Of a stretch of DNA of 64,000 nucleotides, positions 45,774 through 55,056 are shown in pieces. Numbering within the stretch: position 1 is the stretch's first letter; every line of letters starts with the position of its first letter. Under the pieces are notes generated by a model. The model was given only the letters and a program-made list of their open reading frames with translations, made no database searches and was not told where the DNA came from. Made by a program: the position numbers and the translations under genes. The DNA comes from Bacteroidales bacterium (GTDB taxonomy: Bacteria; Bacteroidota; Bacteroidia; Bacteroidales; P3). The DNA is taken from assembly GCA_017449525.1 (NCBI GenBank), contig JAFTFL010000017.1:1-64000 (forward strand). The letters run 5' to 3'.

Positions 45774-45832
45774 CATCCCCTTTGGCACAGCCCACAGGAC
45801 GAATATCCACAACGAACCAATCACTCACCTCA

Positions 45833-46432
45833 ATGCAACAGACCTACTCCCCTACGCGCAGACACACGCTGCTGAAATGCGGCCTCCTATTCGTTGCCCT
45901 GCTGACCGCCGCGCCCCTTTCGGCTCAGCGCAATGCCATCAAAGCCACCCTCCTGTCGCTCGGCAGTGGCTCGACCCGCATCAGCTACGAGCACGCCTTC
46001 ACCAAGCGCAGTGCGGCCGAGGCCACAGTGGGCATCATAGGCTGGGGACTGGACGTGATGAACCACGCCCAGCCCAGAGGACTGCTGCTGAAAGCGGCCT
46101 ACAAATTGCGGCTGGCCCATCCAGATGTGCGCGGCGGCTCGCCTCTCGAGGGACTGTATCTGAAGCCCGAAGTGCAATTTGCCTCATTCAGCCACACCCC
46201 ACTCTACTCGGGCCACAACCGCACGCGCTACAACACCACACGCGCAGCACTGCTGGCCGAGGTGGGATACCAACTGGTGTGGGACTGGTTCGTGTTCGAC
46301 ATCTACTTTGGCCTCGGCCCATCGGTGGGTGACCACAGCCCAGACAACTACTACCACAGCTTCATGCTGATGCCCGACCCCGAAGGCTGGTTGGCCTTCA
46401 CCAGCGGTTTCCGCATTGGGGTGGCCTTCTAA
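45833..46432 (+). CDS. Outer-membrane beta-barrel protein (DUF3575-like)
   Basis: 199 residues from the Met at 45833 (MQQTYSPTRRHTLLKCG) with signal peptide LLFVALLTAAPLSAQ. It continues AIKATLLSLGSGSTRISYEH and AAEATVGIIGWGLDVMNH, then GLYLKPEVQFASFSHTPLYS and the strand LVWDWFVFDIYFGLGPSVGD; it ends in GVAF. This is the pattern of an 8-stranded barrel of the DUF3575 type common in Bacteroidetes. Substrate unknown. Confidence 0.78.
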   Translation: MQQTYSPTRRHTLLKCGLLFVALLTAAPLSAQRNAIKATLLSLGSGSTRISYEHAFTKRSAAEATVGIIGWGLDVMNHAQPRGLLLKAAYKLRLAHPDVRGGSPLEGLYLKPEVQFASFSHTPLYSGHNRTRYNTTRAALLAEVGYQLVWDWFVFDIYFGLGPSVGDHSPDNYYHSFMLMPDPEGWLAFTSGFRIGVAF

Positions 46433-46528
46433 CGGGTAATAGCCCCCCAGCCGAAAACAGGCCTTACCCATACTAAATGCGCGCATGCGAGCGTTACATT
46501 CGCAGCAACCTGCACAACAACTTGCACC

Positions 46529-47044
46529 ATGAGAAAAGCCTCCAGAGAAATGCCTGCCGAATGGGCAATCGATGTGATGAAGCGCGCCCCCTACATCACC
46601 GTCAGTTTCACAAGAGCCGACGGGTCGGCCTACGGCGTGCCTCTCTCCATGGCCTGTACGACCGACAACACCTGGTATTTCCACTGTGCCCCCGAGGGCG
46701 ACAAGTTGGACGCCCTGCGAGCACACCACGAAGTGTGCCTCACCGCCGTGAGCAAGTGCCAACCCACCGTGGGACCCCACGACAACTCGTTCACCCTGCA
46801 ATACCAGTCGGCCATAGCCTTTGGCCACGCCACCATCGTAACCGACGAAGCAGAGAAGATTGAGGCACTGCGCGCCATTTGTCAACGCTACATGCCCTAC
46901 CACATGCAGGCTTTCGACGAGGCAATAGCCCGCAGCCTGCACCGCACCACGGTGGTGCGCGTCGACCTCAGCACACCGCCCACTGGAAAACGCAAACAAT
47001 ATGACAACCACGGCAACGAGATGACCCACGGCCGTATGGCCTGA
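46529..47044 (+). CDS. Pyridoxamine 5'-phosphate oxidase-like flavoprotein (NimA-like)
   Basis: 171 residues. APYITVSFTRADGSAYGVPL, then YFHCAPEGDKLDALRAHHEV and SAIAFGHATIVTDEAEKIEA follow the split-barrel FMN-binding family that includes nitroimidazole-resistance (Nim) proteins. LHRTTVVRVDL is the C-terminal strand. It probably binds FMN in the cytoplasm and reduces small molecules; resistance activity is not implied. Stand-alone gene after the barrel protein. Confidence 0.85.
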   Translation: MRKASREMPAEWAIDVMKRAPYITVSFTRADGSAYGVPLSMACTTDNTWYFHCAPEGDKLDALRAHHEVCLTAVSKCQPTVGPHDNSFTLQYQSAIAFGHATIVTDEAEKIEALRAICQRYMPYHMQAFDEAIARSLHRTTVVRVDLSTPPTGKRKQYDNHGNEMTHGRMA

Positions 47045-47104
47045 CCTCCGCACCGCAGCCCATCCACCACGACCGCACATACCACACACAACACCAACGC
47101 CATC

Positions 47105-48028
47105 ATGACCGTACCAACCACCGAAAAATACATCAACCCCTACACCGACTTCGGCTTCAAACGACTGTTCGGCTCCGAAATGAACAAGGAACTCCTCATC
47201 AGTTTCCTCAACGCCATGCTCCACGACGAACAGCACATCAAAGACCTCACTTATCTGCAGACCGAGCAACTCGGCAAGACAGCCGCCGACAGAAAACAGG
47301 TGTTCGACGTGTACTGCGAGAACGAAAAGGGCGAGAAGTTCATCGTGGAGATGCAGAACATGACGCAGGAATTCTTCAAGGACCGCAGCGTGTACTACGC
47401 CACCACCCCTATTCAGCAGCAAGCACCGCAAGGCGAATGGGACTTCGAACTCAAGGGCGTATACACCGTGTGCATACTCAACTTCACCTTCGACCACAAC
47501 GACGACGAGTATTTCCACCACCACGTGCAACTCATGGACACCGCAACAAAGGAGGTGTTCTACGACAAACTCACCTTCATCTACCTTGAGATGCCCAAAT
47601 TCAAGAAGACGGAGGAAGAACTGGAGACGCTGACCGACAAGTGGCTATTCGTACTGAAGAATCTGCCCCGCCTCCTCAAACGACCCGCTGCCCTCCAAGA
47701 GCATGTATTCAAACGCCTCTTTGAGCAGGCACGCATAGCCCGTTTCGACAAGCAGGCTCGTGCCGCCTACGACGAGAGCCGCAAAGTCTACCTCGACAAC
47801 CATAACACCATGGACTTTGCACTGCGCCAAGCCAGGGAGAAAGGCCTTCGCGAAGGACGCGAAGAGGGCATAGCTGAAGGGCGTGCCGAGGGTCGTGCTG
47901 AAGGACGTGCCGAGGGCGAACGAACCAGAACAATCGAGATTGCGCGCAACATGAAACAGAGTGGCATCGCACCGCACCTCATTGTGCAGGCCACAGGGCT
48001 AACCAAGCAAGAGGTTGAGGCGTTGTAG
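47105..48028 (+). CDS. Rpn-family PD-(D/E)XK nuclease (putative transposase-like)
   Basis: 307 residues. YINPYTDFGFKRLFGSEMNK is the Rpn start; VFDVYCENEKGEKFIVEMQN provides the D...E-x-Q/K nuclease residues, followed by TQEFFKDRSVYYATTPI. The C-terminal tail is a run of EGRA-type 4-residue repeats (residues ~255-280), encoded by 12-bp units that can expand or contract, and ends with KQSGIAPHLIVQATGL. Rpn proteins promote RecA-independent recombination and are proposed defence nucleases. A perfect palindrome ends the transcript. Confidence 0.88.
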   Translation: MTVPTTEKYINPYTDFGFKRLFGSEMNKELLISFLNAMLHDEQHIKDLTYLQTEQLGKTAADRKQVFDVYCENEKGEKFIVEMQNMTQEFFKDRSVYYATTPIQQQAPQGEWDFELKGVYTVCILNFTFDHNDDEYFHHHVQLMDTATKEVFYDKLTFIYLEMPKFKKTEEELETLTDKWLFVLKNLPRLLKRPAALQEHVFKRLFEQARIARFDKQARAAYDESRKVYLDNHNTMDFALRQAREKGLREGREEGIAEGRAEGRAEGRAEGERTRTIEIARNMKQSGIAPHLIVQATGLTKQEVEAL

Positions 48029-48173
48029 CTGTTCAAGGGAACACCTACAGGTAGCGCGACCTTATCCCCCCATGCAGCAACGAGCAGGCCTACTCCCTTG
48101 CACGATGTTACTCAGCCCACGCAACTACCCCCACGACACGCCACAACCTATGCGGTGAACAGCAAGCTACAAG

Positions 48174-48219
48174 ATAAGCAACGCCCCCGTTCTCGGCCGA
48201 GAACGGGGGCGCTGCTTAT
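48174..48219. terminator. 46-nt near-perfect palindrome between convergent genes
   Basis: The central 30 bases (48182-48211) are a perfect palindrome centred on TCTCGGCCGAGA. It is extended by ATAAGCA and TGCTTAT with one mismatched pair. The Rpn gene (plus) and the DUF4384-like gene (minus) converge here, so a bidirectional terminator is the simplest reading, although no T-run follows. Confidence 0.7.
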
Positions 48220-48255
48220 TGTATATACTGAAAGCGGACTGAGCCGCTCATCACA

Positions 48256-49137
48256 CTACCTAATCTGCACGGGCGCAATAGAGACACCAGCCTTGACAGC
48301 GCAGTCGGTCGACGGATTAGCAGTATAGAGGTCAATGACATGCTGTAGGTTGTACGGTTCGGTATGAGCCAGGAGGATGAGACTGTCCGTACCCTTAGGC
48401 TCAAAGAACTCGATGGGCCACGGCAGCTCTACAGAGGAGTGGGGAGGCACCAGCGTAAAGGCCATAGTACCTGCTTCGTCCATGGGCAGAACAACCGACC
48501 ACACACCATCGGCATCCACGTCGATGACGTTCACATAGAGGGCTTCGTCGCTGTTGTTCTCCACAAGGAGGAGCATGCTTCCGCCCACATTGACGCTGCG
48601 AGAGGAACGCCGCGAAGAGGGCGAGAGGGTGTGGAGCGAGATGTCGTAGTCGCTGCCTACGGCTGTAAGCGCACCAGCACCACGCAAGTGGGCATGCAGC
48701 CAAGCAGCTAACTGCTCCTCAACATTGTCTCCACGATAGGTTACACCACCCTTGGTACGATAGGCCTGCATGGAGACATCGTTGCGACCGAACAGCGCTT
48801 TGGTCATAGCCGAGAAGGCCTCTTTGGTATAGCTGCGGCCTCGACTCATTTGGTTCGACAGCAGCGCACTGACTGCTGCTGGGCGTGGACTCTGTACGGC
48901 GTAGACTTTGCGCCGCTCGGTGTCGAGAATGGTGAGTGAGCCATTGGTCTGGGTACGCACTACGTCCTTGGGGTCGAGGGGTACGGCTTTAGCGAGGGAC
49001 TTCCACTGCTTGCCGTCCTCCAATCGTTCCACCGTGCCGTTGGTGGCATAGACGTAGAGGCTCTGGGCGCTGCCCGTCGCCCCGCATAGCAGGGTGAGGA
49101 GCAGTAGAATGAGGCAATATCGGTTCATGGCCTTCAT
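48256..49137 (-). CDS. DUF4384-like secreted protein of the caspase cluster
   Basis: Start taken at 49137 (MKAMNRYCLILLLLTLLCG), 293 residues with a signal peptide cut after GSAQS. The C-terminal half holds the DUF4384 pattern: SMLLLVENNSDEALYVNVID, then WSVVLPMDEAGTMAFTLVPP, with an ending strand in which a cytoplasmic-stress-like ILLAHTEPYNL is conserved. The middle contains GRNDVSMQAYRTKGGVTYRG. It lies 90 bases from the caspase gene on the same strand. DUF4384 modules accompany caspases and FHA/kinase signalling in bacteria, so it is a likely partner. Confidence 0.78.
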   Translation of the reverse strand: MKAMNRYCLILLLLTLLCGATGSAQSLYVYATNGTVERLEDGKQWKSLAKAVPLDPKDVVRTQTNGSLTILDTERRKVYAVQSPRPAAVSALLSNQMSRGRSYTKEAFSAMTKALFGRNDVSMQAYRTKGGVTYRGDNVEEQLAAWLHAHLRGAGALTAVGSDYDISLHTLSPSSRRSSRSVNVGGSMLLLVENNSDEALYVNVIDVDADGVWSVVLPMDEAGTMAFTLVPPHSSVELPWPIEFFEPKGTDSLILLAHTEPYNLQHVIDLYTANPSTDCAVKAGVSIAPVQIR

Positions 49138-49227
49138 GGTATTAGTGGTGTGCATGGGTGGGTGCACCTTGTGCGCCGCTTACGGTCGTCCAACCCGATG
49201 AACAAAGCTCACCCACCACAACTTTTG

Positions 49228-51465
49228 CTATTTTTGGGTGCGGAAGAGGGTGATGTCGCCCGCATCAACACCTTTGACCAGCGGACGCTGCTTGGGATTC
49301 TTGTCGTTGACGTAGCGCGTGATGTACTGGCGGAGAGTGTTGACGGTAATGTAGCCTTCGTGGGAGGCCTTACCACGTAGCCCTTCGATGAGGCCAGCCG
49401 TGAAGACACCGTTCTGCAACTTCTCATCTTCGGCACTCTCTTCTCCAGCAGTGCTGCTGTAGAACTCGATAACTTCGTCCACCTCAAGCTCGGTCAGTTT
49501 TGGAGGTGCACCTTTGGTGTTGGCCTTGGCCATGGCACCCGAATGGCAAGCATCCATGAAGGTTACCACTTTGACTTGACGCTCCACCAACTTCTTCATA
49601 TTCTTCTTGAGAATGCGGAAGTCGAGACCGTCGTCGGGCGTAGCGGCAGCAGCGTCGATGGTCATAAAGTAGGTGTCCTCACCGTCCTGCACACCGTGGC
49701 CGCTGAAGTAGAAGAGCACCACATCACCCTGCTGGGCTGTTTCCACCACCTTGTTGAGACCAGCACGGATGTTCTTACTGGTGGCCTCCTTGTCGATGTA
49801 TTTGTACTGGATGAGCTCGGTGTAGTCCTCGCGATTGCAAGCCTCAATGGTCTTGACGAAGTCGTTGGCATCCTTGGCTGCAAAGCGCAACTTGGTGAGG
49901 TCGTCGCTCTTGTAGTCGCCCACACCGACGGCGAAGAGGATAAGTTTGGGCTTGATGACTGCACCAGCGTACAGGAGCTGCATCTCCTGGGTTTCGGAGG
50001 AGATATTCTGGTCGTTGACGGCCGAGAAAGCGATATAGCACGGCTTACCAGGGTTGACGGGCAGGTCTATCTCATACAACTCACCCTCTTGCGCCCGGGC
50101 TCCCTTAGAGATCTTGACTACAGGCTGAATTTCTACTTTTGGGGCACCGTTGATTTGGGCATAGAGTTTGTGGCTGGTGCCGTCGCCATTGCTGACGATG
50201 AGACGGAATTCCATCCTACTTTTGGTGTATGTGCTGCCGTTGGTGGGGGCAATGATGCGCACTTTGGGTTTGTTGGCCTGCGATGAGCTCACACCGGTGA
50301 TGATGTTAATGGACTCCAGATTGAGGTCGTCGGGGTTGATGTGATATTGCGAATAGTTGAGCGCATTGGTGTTGCTGTAGTGGTAGGTGCGGCCCGACTG
50401 CGGGTCGCGAACGTCGAAGGAGGCGAGGGCTATCTTGTCAGCTTCGATGAAATAGCGTTCGTTGGTGAAAGTCATGCCCGAGAAGCCGTGCTGGAAGGCA
50501 GGACCTTCGGCAATGGGAACGGGTATCAGCAGTCGGCCGAAATGGGTGGTGGAGATGGGAAAGGTCTCGTTTTCCGAATCATAAGTACCGAGAATAGCCT
50601 CACTGCGCAGGTTTATCATGGCGCGGTTTTCCTCGATGAACTTGCGTTCGGCTTCGCGGGTAAGTTCGTCTATCTTGCGCTGGCGTTTTTCACCGCTGAC
50701 GCGCTTGGTGTAGTCGGCCAATTTCTCAAATTCTCCTTTCTTCTGCCATTCGGACATGATGGGCTGCACATAGTCGGTGGCGTAACGGGTAAAGGAGGCC
50801 AACCGCTTAGCGCGGCGCTGCTCCATGGCCTGTCTCAGAGTGGCTTCGCGCTGAGCTTTGGCTTCAGCCTGCTGCTTGGCCAACTGCTCAGCCTTCTGTT
50901 TTTGCACTTTACTGCGCTGCTCACGGATAGAGTAACGTACCTCTTTCCCATTCCAGTCTGTACAATAGACCACATCCTCATTATTGGAAATTTGTTTCCA
51001 TTTTATTGGGATTAGGACAGTGCCATCCACTACATCAATAACGCCCCAGTCCTGTCCTTTCTGAACTTGAAGCGCACCATTTTGAGAAAAATATGAGAAG
51101 TCAAAACGATTATACTGATTTGCGATATGCCACTTTTCGCTGAAGTGCTTGGATGAAACAACACCCCACAGCCCATTGCTTCCCTTAGCAAAATAATAGT
51201 AGACACCTGAGTAGTTAACTATAGAGGAGCCATTATCCTCGTACACATAAGACGAAGCCCAGCGCTCTGAGCGTTGATTGTATAGTCCCATGCCGACTCT
51301 CACTGTGGTCTCGTAACCATTCTTATAACGCTTCTCATACTTCTCCTTCCAGAATACTTCCTGCGCCGAAGTAGAAATGCCAGACAGCAGGAGTGCCAGC
51401 AACAGCAGCAAACCGCTCATACGGCCAAGGGCGGTCCTCATTCTGTGGGTAAACTTCTGTTTCAT
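49228..51465 (-). CDS. Secreted caspase-family protease (peptidase C14)
   Basis: Start taken at 51465 (MKQKFTHRMRTALGRMSGLL), about 745 residues with signal peptide. The N-terminal third contains WG-repeat-like strands (YYFAKGSNGLWGVVSSKHF, QKGQDWGVIDVVDGTVLIPI), then a coiled coil (QKAEQLAKQQAEAKAQREA). The C-terminal ~250 residues are the caspase domain: KLILFAVGVGDYKSDDLTKL, catalytic His in VVLFYFSGHGVQD and Cys in VVTFMDACHSGAM. The TAGEE segment follows the Cys strand. It forms a cluster with CHASE2 and DUF4384 genes. Periplasmic or surface location is inferred from the signal peptide. Confidence 0.87.
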   Translation of the reverse strand: MKQKFTHRMRTALGRMSGLLLLLALLLSGISTSAQEVFWKEKYEKRYKNGYETTVRVGMGLYNQRSERWASSYVYEDNGSSIVNYSGVYYYFAKGSNGLWGVVSSKHFSEKWHIANQYNRFDFSYFSQNGALQVQKGQDWGVIDVVDGTVLIPIKWKQISNNEDVVYCTDWNGKEVRYSIREQRSKVQKQKAEQLAKQQAEAKAQREATLRQAMEQRRAKRLASFTRYATDYVQPIMSEWQKKGEFEKLADYTKRVSGEKRQRKIDELTREAERKFIEENRAMINLRSEAILGTYDSENETFPISTTHFGRLLIPVPIAEGPAFQHGFSGMTFTNERYFIEADKIALASFDVRDPQSGRTYHYSNTNALNYSQYHINPDDLNLESINIITGVSSSQANKPKVRIIAPTNGSTYTKSRMEFRLIVSNGDGTSHKLYAQINGAPKVEIQPVVKISKGARAQEGELYEIDLPVNPGKPCYIAFSAVNDQNISSETQEMQLLYAGAVIKPKLILFAVGVGDYKSDDLTKLRFAAKDANDFVKTIEACNREDYTELIQYKYIDKEATSKNIRAGLNKVVETAQQGDVVLFYFSGHGVQDGEDTYFMTIDAAAATPDDGLDFRILKKNMKKLVERQVKVVTFMDACHSGAMAKANTKGAPPKLTELEVDEVIEFYSSTAGEESAEDEKLQNGVFTAGLIEGLRGKASHEGYITVNTLRQYITRYVNDKNPKQRPLVKGVDAGDITLFRTQK

Positions 51466-51559
51466 TACTTGTTCTCCATTTCTAAAGTTCATCATACCAG
51501 TATGTCATTGTATCTTGTTTCCACACATAGTCTTCCTTCTCACAGACCGGGGGGCACAT

Positions 51560-52714
51560 TTACTCCTGTACCGCCGCCTGTTCCTCACGTTGCCGCTCTC
51601 CACGGCCAAATAGCCGCGGCCACAGCACATCCACCACATTTTTGGCTAACCCCGCCAAGCCGAAGCCGACAATGGCCAGCGTGGGGTTGCACACCACGTG
51701 CAAGGCCACAAATAGGGCATAGCACGCTGGCAACATGGCCAGCATGAAGAGTAGTTGCAACGCTCCGCTCACCCAATTGTCCAAGGTTTGCGGCAGCGCG
51801 AAAAGAAAAAAGCAGAAGGCTAACAGGAGGCACACCTGCAGCCACACAGAGAGCGCCTGCGGCATACGGGCAAACCCCTCCTGCCGCATCAACGCACCGA
51901 CGATGGCCGCATGGATGGAAAGCCCAGGCATGCGGCTTTCACCACCCACGGTAGCCGGCACGGAGTGCCAGTCGCGCAGATCCTGCATATCGCCCATCAG
52001 CACGATACGGCCTGAGAGCGCATTCATATCGAACTCCTCGCCTACACACCACGTCAGCACACTGCATCCACCAAAGTCTATCAGTCGTACATCATCGGCG
52101 GAGGGCAACTTGCCGCCTGCCGAGCGCACCACTTCGGCCGCAAAAGTGGGCATGCCCGCCTCGGGGCTGAAGGTCTCGTAATCGCGCACCACCCCGAGCC
52201 TCATATTAGCAGCTCCCTCCACACGGGTAGAATCTGCACGGAACAACGAATCGACAAAGAACGACCTCTCCATCAACACCGACCCATCGAGCATCGGCAC
52301 GGCATTGCACGCCACCACCAACCGAGGGACGCGCCCAAGTGCCAAGCGCAAAGACTGGTCGGCCGATGGGTCGGCCGAGGCCAACGGTGGGAATATCACA
52401 TCCACACCCAGCACACGCGGCCCGTGAGCCGACACACTGTCCACCACCAGAGCCACCTCCTCACGTGAACGGCAATTGGCAATGTCCACCAGCACCACGT
52501 CCGTTTCCGCCCCATCCTCATGAGCACGGTTCCAAGCAAAATACAAATCGGAAAACTGGAAGCCCTCGAACGCTGCCGCCATGGGGCTGAACAAGTCGCT
52601 GCGCACTACCACCCAGCGGCCAACCCACATTAGGAGCAACACGAGCACGGTGGTACACACCGCTTTTGCCAAATCGGTCAGCCACTTGCCCTTCTTCGTC
52701 AGCATACAGCCCAT
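51560..52714 (-). CDS. CHASE2-domain membrane sensor
   Basis: 384 residues; a start at MLTKKGKWL (52705) is equally possible. One N-terminal membrane helix (AVCTTVLVLLLMWVGRW) precedes a CHASE2 domain: VLVDIANCRSREEVALVVDS, RVLGVDVIFPP, RDYETFSPEAGMPTFAAEVV and RIVLMGDMQDLRDWHSVP. Three C-terminal membrane helices follow (LLLAFCFFLFALP, LLFMLAMLPACYALFVA, LAIVGFGLAGLA). No kinase or cyclase domain is fused, so it must signal through partners, probably the caspase and DUF4384 proteins encoded downstream on the same strand. Confidence 0.85.
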   Translation of the reverse strand: MGCMLTKKGKWLTDLAKAVCTTVLVLLLMWVGRWVVVRSDLFSPMAAAFEGFQFSDLYFAWNRAHEDGAETDVVLVDIANCRSREEVALVVDSVSAHGPRVLGVDVIFPPLASADPSADQSLRLALGRVPRLVVACNAVPMLDGSVLMERSFFVDSLFRADSTRVEGAANMRLGVVRDYETFSPEAGMPTFAAEVVRSAGGKLPSADDVRLIDFGGCSVLTWCVGEEFDMNALSGRIVLMGDMQDLRDWHSVPATVGGESRMPGLSIHAAIVGALMRQEGFARMPQALSVWLQVCLLLAFCFFLFALPQTLDNWVSGALQLLFMLAMLPACYALFVALHVVCNPTLAIVGFGLAGLAKNVVDVLWPRLFGRGERQREEQAAVQE

Positions 52715-52866
52715 AAGTTATCTATCAAGCACCACTATCCCACAATCGGAGCACCATGTCCCCCATATCCCGAGTGCCATGGCCCAACGCATTTGGAGCA
52801 CTGCGATCACTGCCTTTGCCCTCCACTCATACTATTTCTACCTTCGGCGCACATTTTTACCACCAA

Positions 52867-53262
52867 CTACAATTCGACACACTGCGCAATGCGGTCAGCC
52901 AATTGACGCATCTCCTCGTCTGAGAGTTTCACATGGGTCGAGAAATCCATGTCGCTCACCTTATTGATCGGCACGAGGTGGATATGTGCATGCGGCACGT
53001 CAATGCCTATGACCGCCATCCCCACCTTGATGCAGGGGCAAGCGCGCTTCAGACCTTGAGCCACCTTGCGACTGAAGAGCTGCATAGCCACGAACAAGGC
53101 CTCGTCCATGTCAAAAATGTAGTCCACTTCGCGCTTCGGAATGCACAGCACGTGCCCCACAGCAATAGGGTTTACATCCAAAAAAGCCAAACAATCAGCT
53201 GTCTCGGCCACCTTATAGCAAGGGATCTCTCCCTGCACAATTCTTGAAAAAATTGATGCCAT
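52867..53262 (-). CDS. HIT-family nucleotide-binding protein
   Basis: 131 residues. SIFSRIVQGEIPCYKVAETA is the family N-terminus, HVLCIPKREVDYIF the middle, and VPHAHIHLVPI the histidine-triad motif HxHxHxx. It hydrolyses or transfers nucleotidyl groups; cytosolic. In Bacteroidetes it commonly follows greA, as here. Confidence 0.92.
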   Translation of the reverse strand: MASIFSRIVQGEIPCYKVAETADCLAFLDVNPIAVGHVLCIPKREVDYIFDMDEALFVAMQLFSRKVAQGLKRACPCIKVGMAVIGIDVPHAHIHLVPINKVSDMDFSTHVKLSDEEMRQLADRIAQCVEL

Positions 53263-53866
53263 ATACTGTTATCAAACTAATCTATCGTCCTAACTTCATT
53301 CCTATTGTTCAATCACTTCCTCTTCAATCAGCCTCGTATCTCTTTGCAATCGTTTATCCTCTTCCCCGCCAATCGGTCTCTTTTTCCTCGCCACTCAGTC
53401 TCTTCTCATTCGCATGCCATCTCCGTTCCTCATCCAACTTGGTTCCCCACAACACACAAACGGACTCTTACACTCCTATTCTTCTATGCTTCTCACTAAA
53501 CTGTCTGGCCAGCGAACTCCGCGACCAATTGTCCTCCACTGTTGCACACCCAAATCCGAATCGGACACACACTCAATACGAAACGCACATACAAACGTGT
53601 CCATCGATACAGACCACCACTCATTCATTTTCTCTCCTTATCTACCACGCCGTACCCACAATCATGCACATGCTCCTCACAATACTCCACTGCTCTGTCG
53701 CAAACATTCAATGACTGTACCTTGAGCAATCCATTTTCACTTCCAAAGGTGCAATGTCATTGGTTCGACGGATTCGACGACTGTACTTCAAGCAATTCAG
53801 CTGCACTCAACTAACTCAACTACACCTCACTCACAGGGCATTGACAGTTCGGTTAAACAATAGGCG
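53263..53866. other. 604-bp G-poor spacer between greA and the HIT gene
   Basis: No credible gene on either strand. The plus strand is about one tenth G and about one third C in the lines I counted, so a minus-strand transcript is purine-rich. No hairpin terminator or promoter box stood out. Confidence 0.55.
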
Positions 53867-54340
53867 TTACCGTTCCACCGACAAAATCTCGAAGTGCATC
53901 GTTCCTGCAGGTACAACCACCTCTACATTCTCGCCTGCCTTACGTCCAAGGAAAGCCTGAGCAAAAGGCGACGACACCGAGATCAACCCCTTCTTCAAAT
54001 CCGCCTCACTTTCTGGCACAATCGTGTACACTTGCTTCATGTTGTTCTTCGTGTTGCGAATCGTAATCTTCGAGAGCAGAAGCACCTTCGACGTATCAAT
54101 CTTCGACTCGTCAAGCAAACGAGCATTCGCAATCAAATCTTGCAACTTCGAGATGCGTGCCTCCAAATGACCCTGCGCCTCCTTAGCTGCATCATACTCT
54201 GCATTCTCCGACAAATCGCCCTTGTCGCGTGCTTCCGCTATGGCAGCAGCCGCAGCTGGACGATCCACAGCAATTAGATGATGAAGTTCATCCTTCAACT
54301 TCTGCAAACCTTCTTCACTATAATATTTTATCTCTGACAT
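53867..54340 (-). CDS. greA: Transcription elongation factor GreA
   Basis: Start set at 54340 (MSEIKYYSEEGLQKLKDEL), giving 157 residues, the family's length. The coiled-coil N-terminus includes EARDKGDLSENAEYDAAKEA with the acidic tip (DLSENAEY) that reaches the RNA polymerase active site. The FKBP-like C-terminus has YTIVPESEADLKKGLISVSS and ENVEVVVPAGTMHFEILSV. It rescues backtracked RNA polymerase by stimulating transcript cleavage. Confidence 0.93.
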   Translation of the reverse strand: MSEIKYYSEEGLQKLKDELHHLIAVDRPAAAAAIAEARDKGDLSENAEYDAAKEAQGHLEARISKLQDLIANARLLDESKIDTSKVLLLSKITIRNTKNNMKQVYTIVPESEADLKKGLISVSSPFAQAFLGRKAGENVEVVVPAGTMHFEILSVER

Positions 54341-55056
54341 AATACTTTGTTTTATCTCAACTTCTATATTCTCAATCAAAATATTCCACGATCACCAACC
54401 TCTACTCCAACACGGACATAACCTCTACCCTTATTATTAATGCGTATTATTGTGATGATATAATGTGCATTCCTAAGCCATATGATGTTTATCACTTACT
54501 CTGATGATGCTCATTCTTGACCAATCCTATACCCACTGCCACTTCCTATCATACCTATCACCAACTATAACCGCACCTGTTCCTAAGCCTAATCAGAGTT
54601 AACTCTATCTCTCATCACGCATGTCCTCAACTTTACACATTCCTCCTCTCACTATAATCACGCTTGCCTATAACACAATCATATTAATCTCTGACTCATT
54701 AGAAATCCTCCTCCCTTCTCAGCCTCGACAACTAACACTCAAAACAACTGCCACACTCAATCATTGTTCTAAACTTTCCATCCAAATCACTCCCTCCTCG
54801 TTCTATTGCACACAGGAGTTCTCGTACCTGTATCCAATCCTCAAACCTGCACCATTGTAACATAGACACAATGCTCTTCTCTCAACAAAATTCAACATTC
54901 TACAACTTGTATCATCGCATGGTTCTGGTACGAATAAGTATCCTCATTGACTTACCGTCTCGTTCATCAAAATCAAGATTATCTCCTTCAACCTACAAAA
55001 GCACGGAAAGACCCTGGCGGATCTTTCCGAGCTTAAAACAACATGTCAAACGCTTT
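54341..55056. other. 716-bp G-poor spacer upstream of greA
   Basis: No gene recognised. The plus strand is again rich in C and T and poor in G. It holds the greA leader and promoter region (no confident -7 box) and, at its right end, the terminator of the PorV-like operon. Confidence 0.55.
54996..55034 (-). terminator. Terminator of the PorV-like operon
   Basis: GGAAAGA pairs with TCTTTCC around CCCTGGCGGA, with outer AAGC/GCTT pairing. The minus strand continues into a short T-rich run. It lies about 25 bases past the stop at 55057. Confidence 0.7.

Larger units (their letters stand above)
45230..45832. other. Intergenic region with a 22-bp repeat and a promoter
   Basis: No gene. It contains three 22-bp units around GCCGTACGGC (45421-45486), a weaker GCCGTAC near 45532, a G7 run at 45610, and the -7 box for the next gene at 45766. 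Confidence 0.6.

Noticed and set aside
46184..47530. 448-codon minus-strand frame
   Set aside because: It lies antisense to three well-supported plus-strand genes and has His/Val/Gly-rich composition typical of a shadow.
52340..52390. GTCGGCCGA-like sequence in the CHASE2 gene as another mini-element
   Set aside because: It lacks the TGGTATGCC and AAC ends, and the codons fit the CHASE2 protein.
53244..53960. Several short plus-strand frames in the greA-HIT spacer
   Set aside because: They overlap in different frames, are Ser/His/Pro/Leu-rich and reflect only C/T-rich composition.
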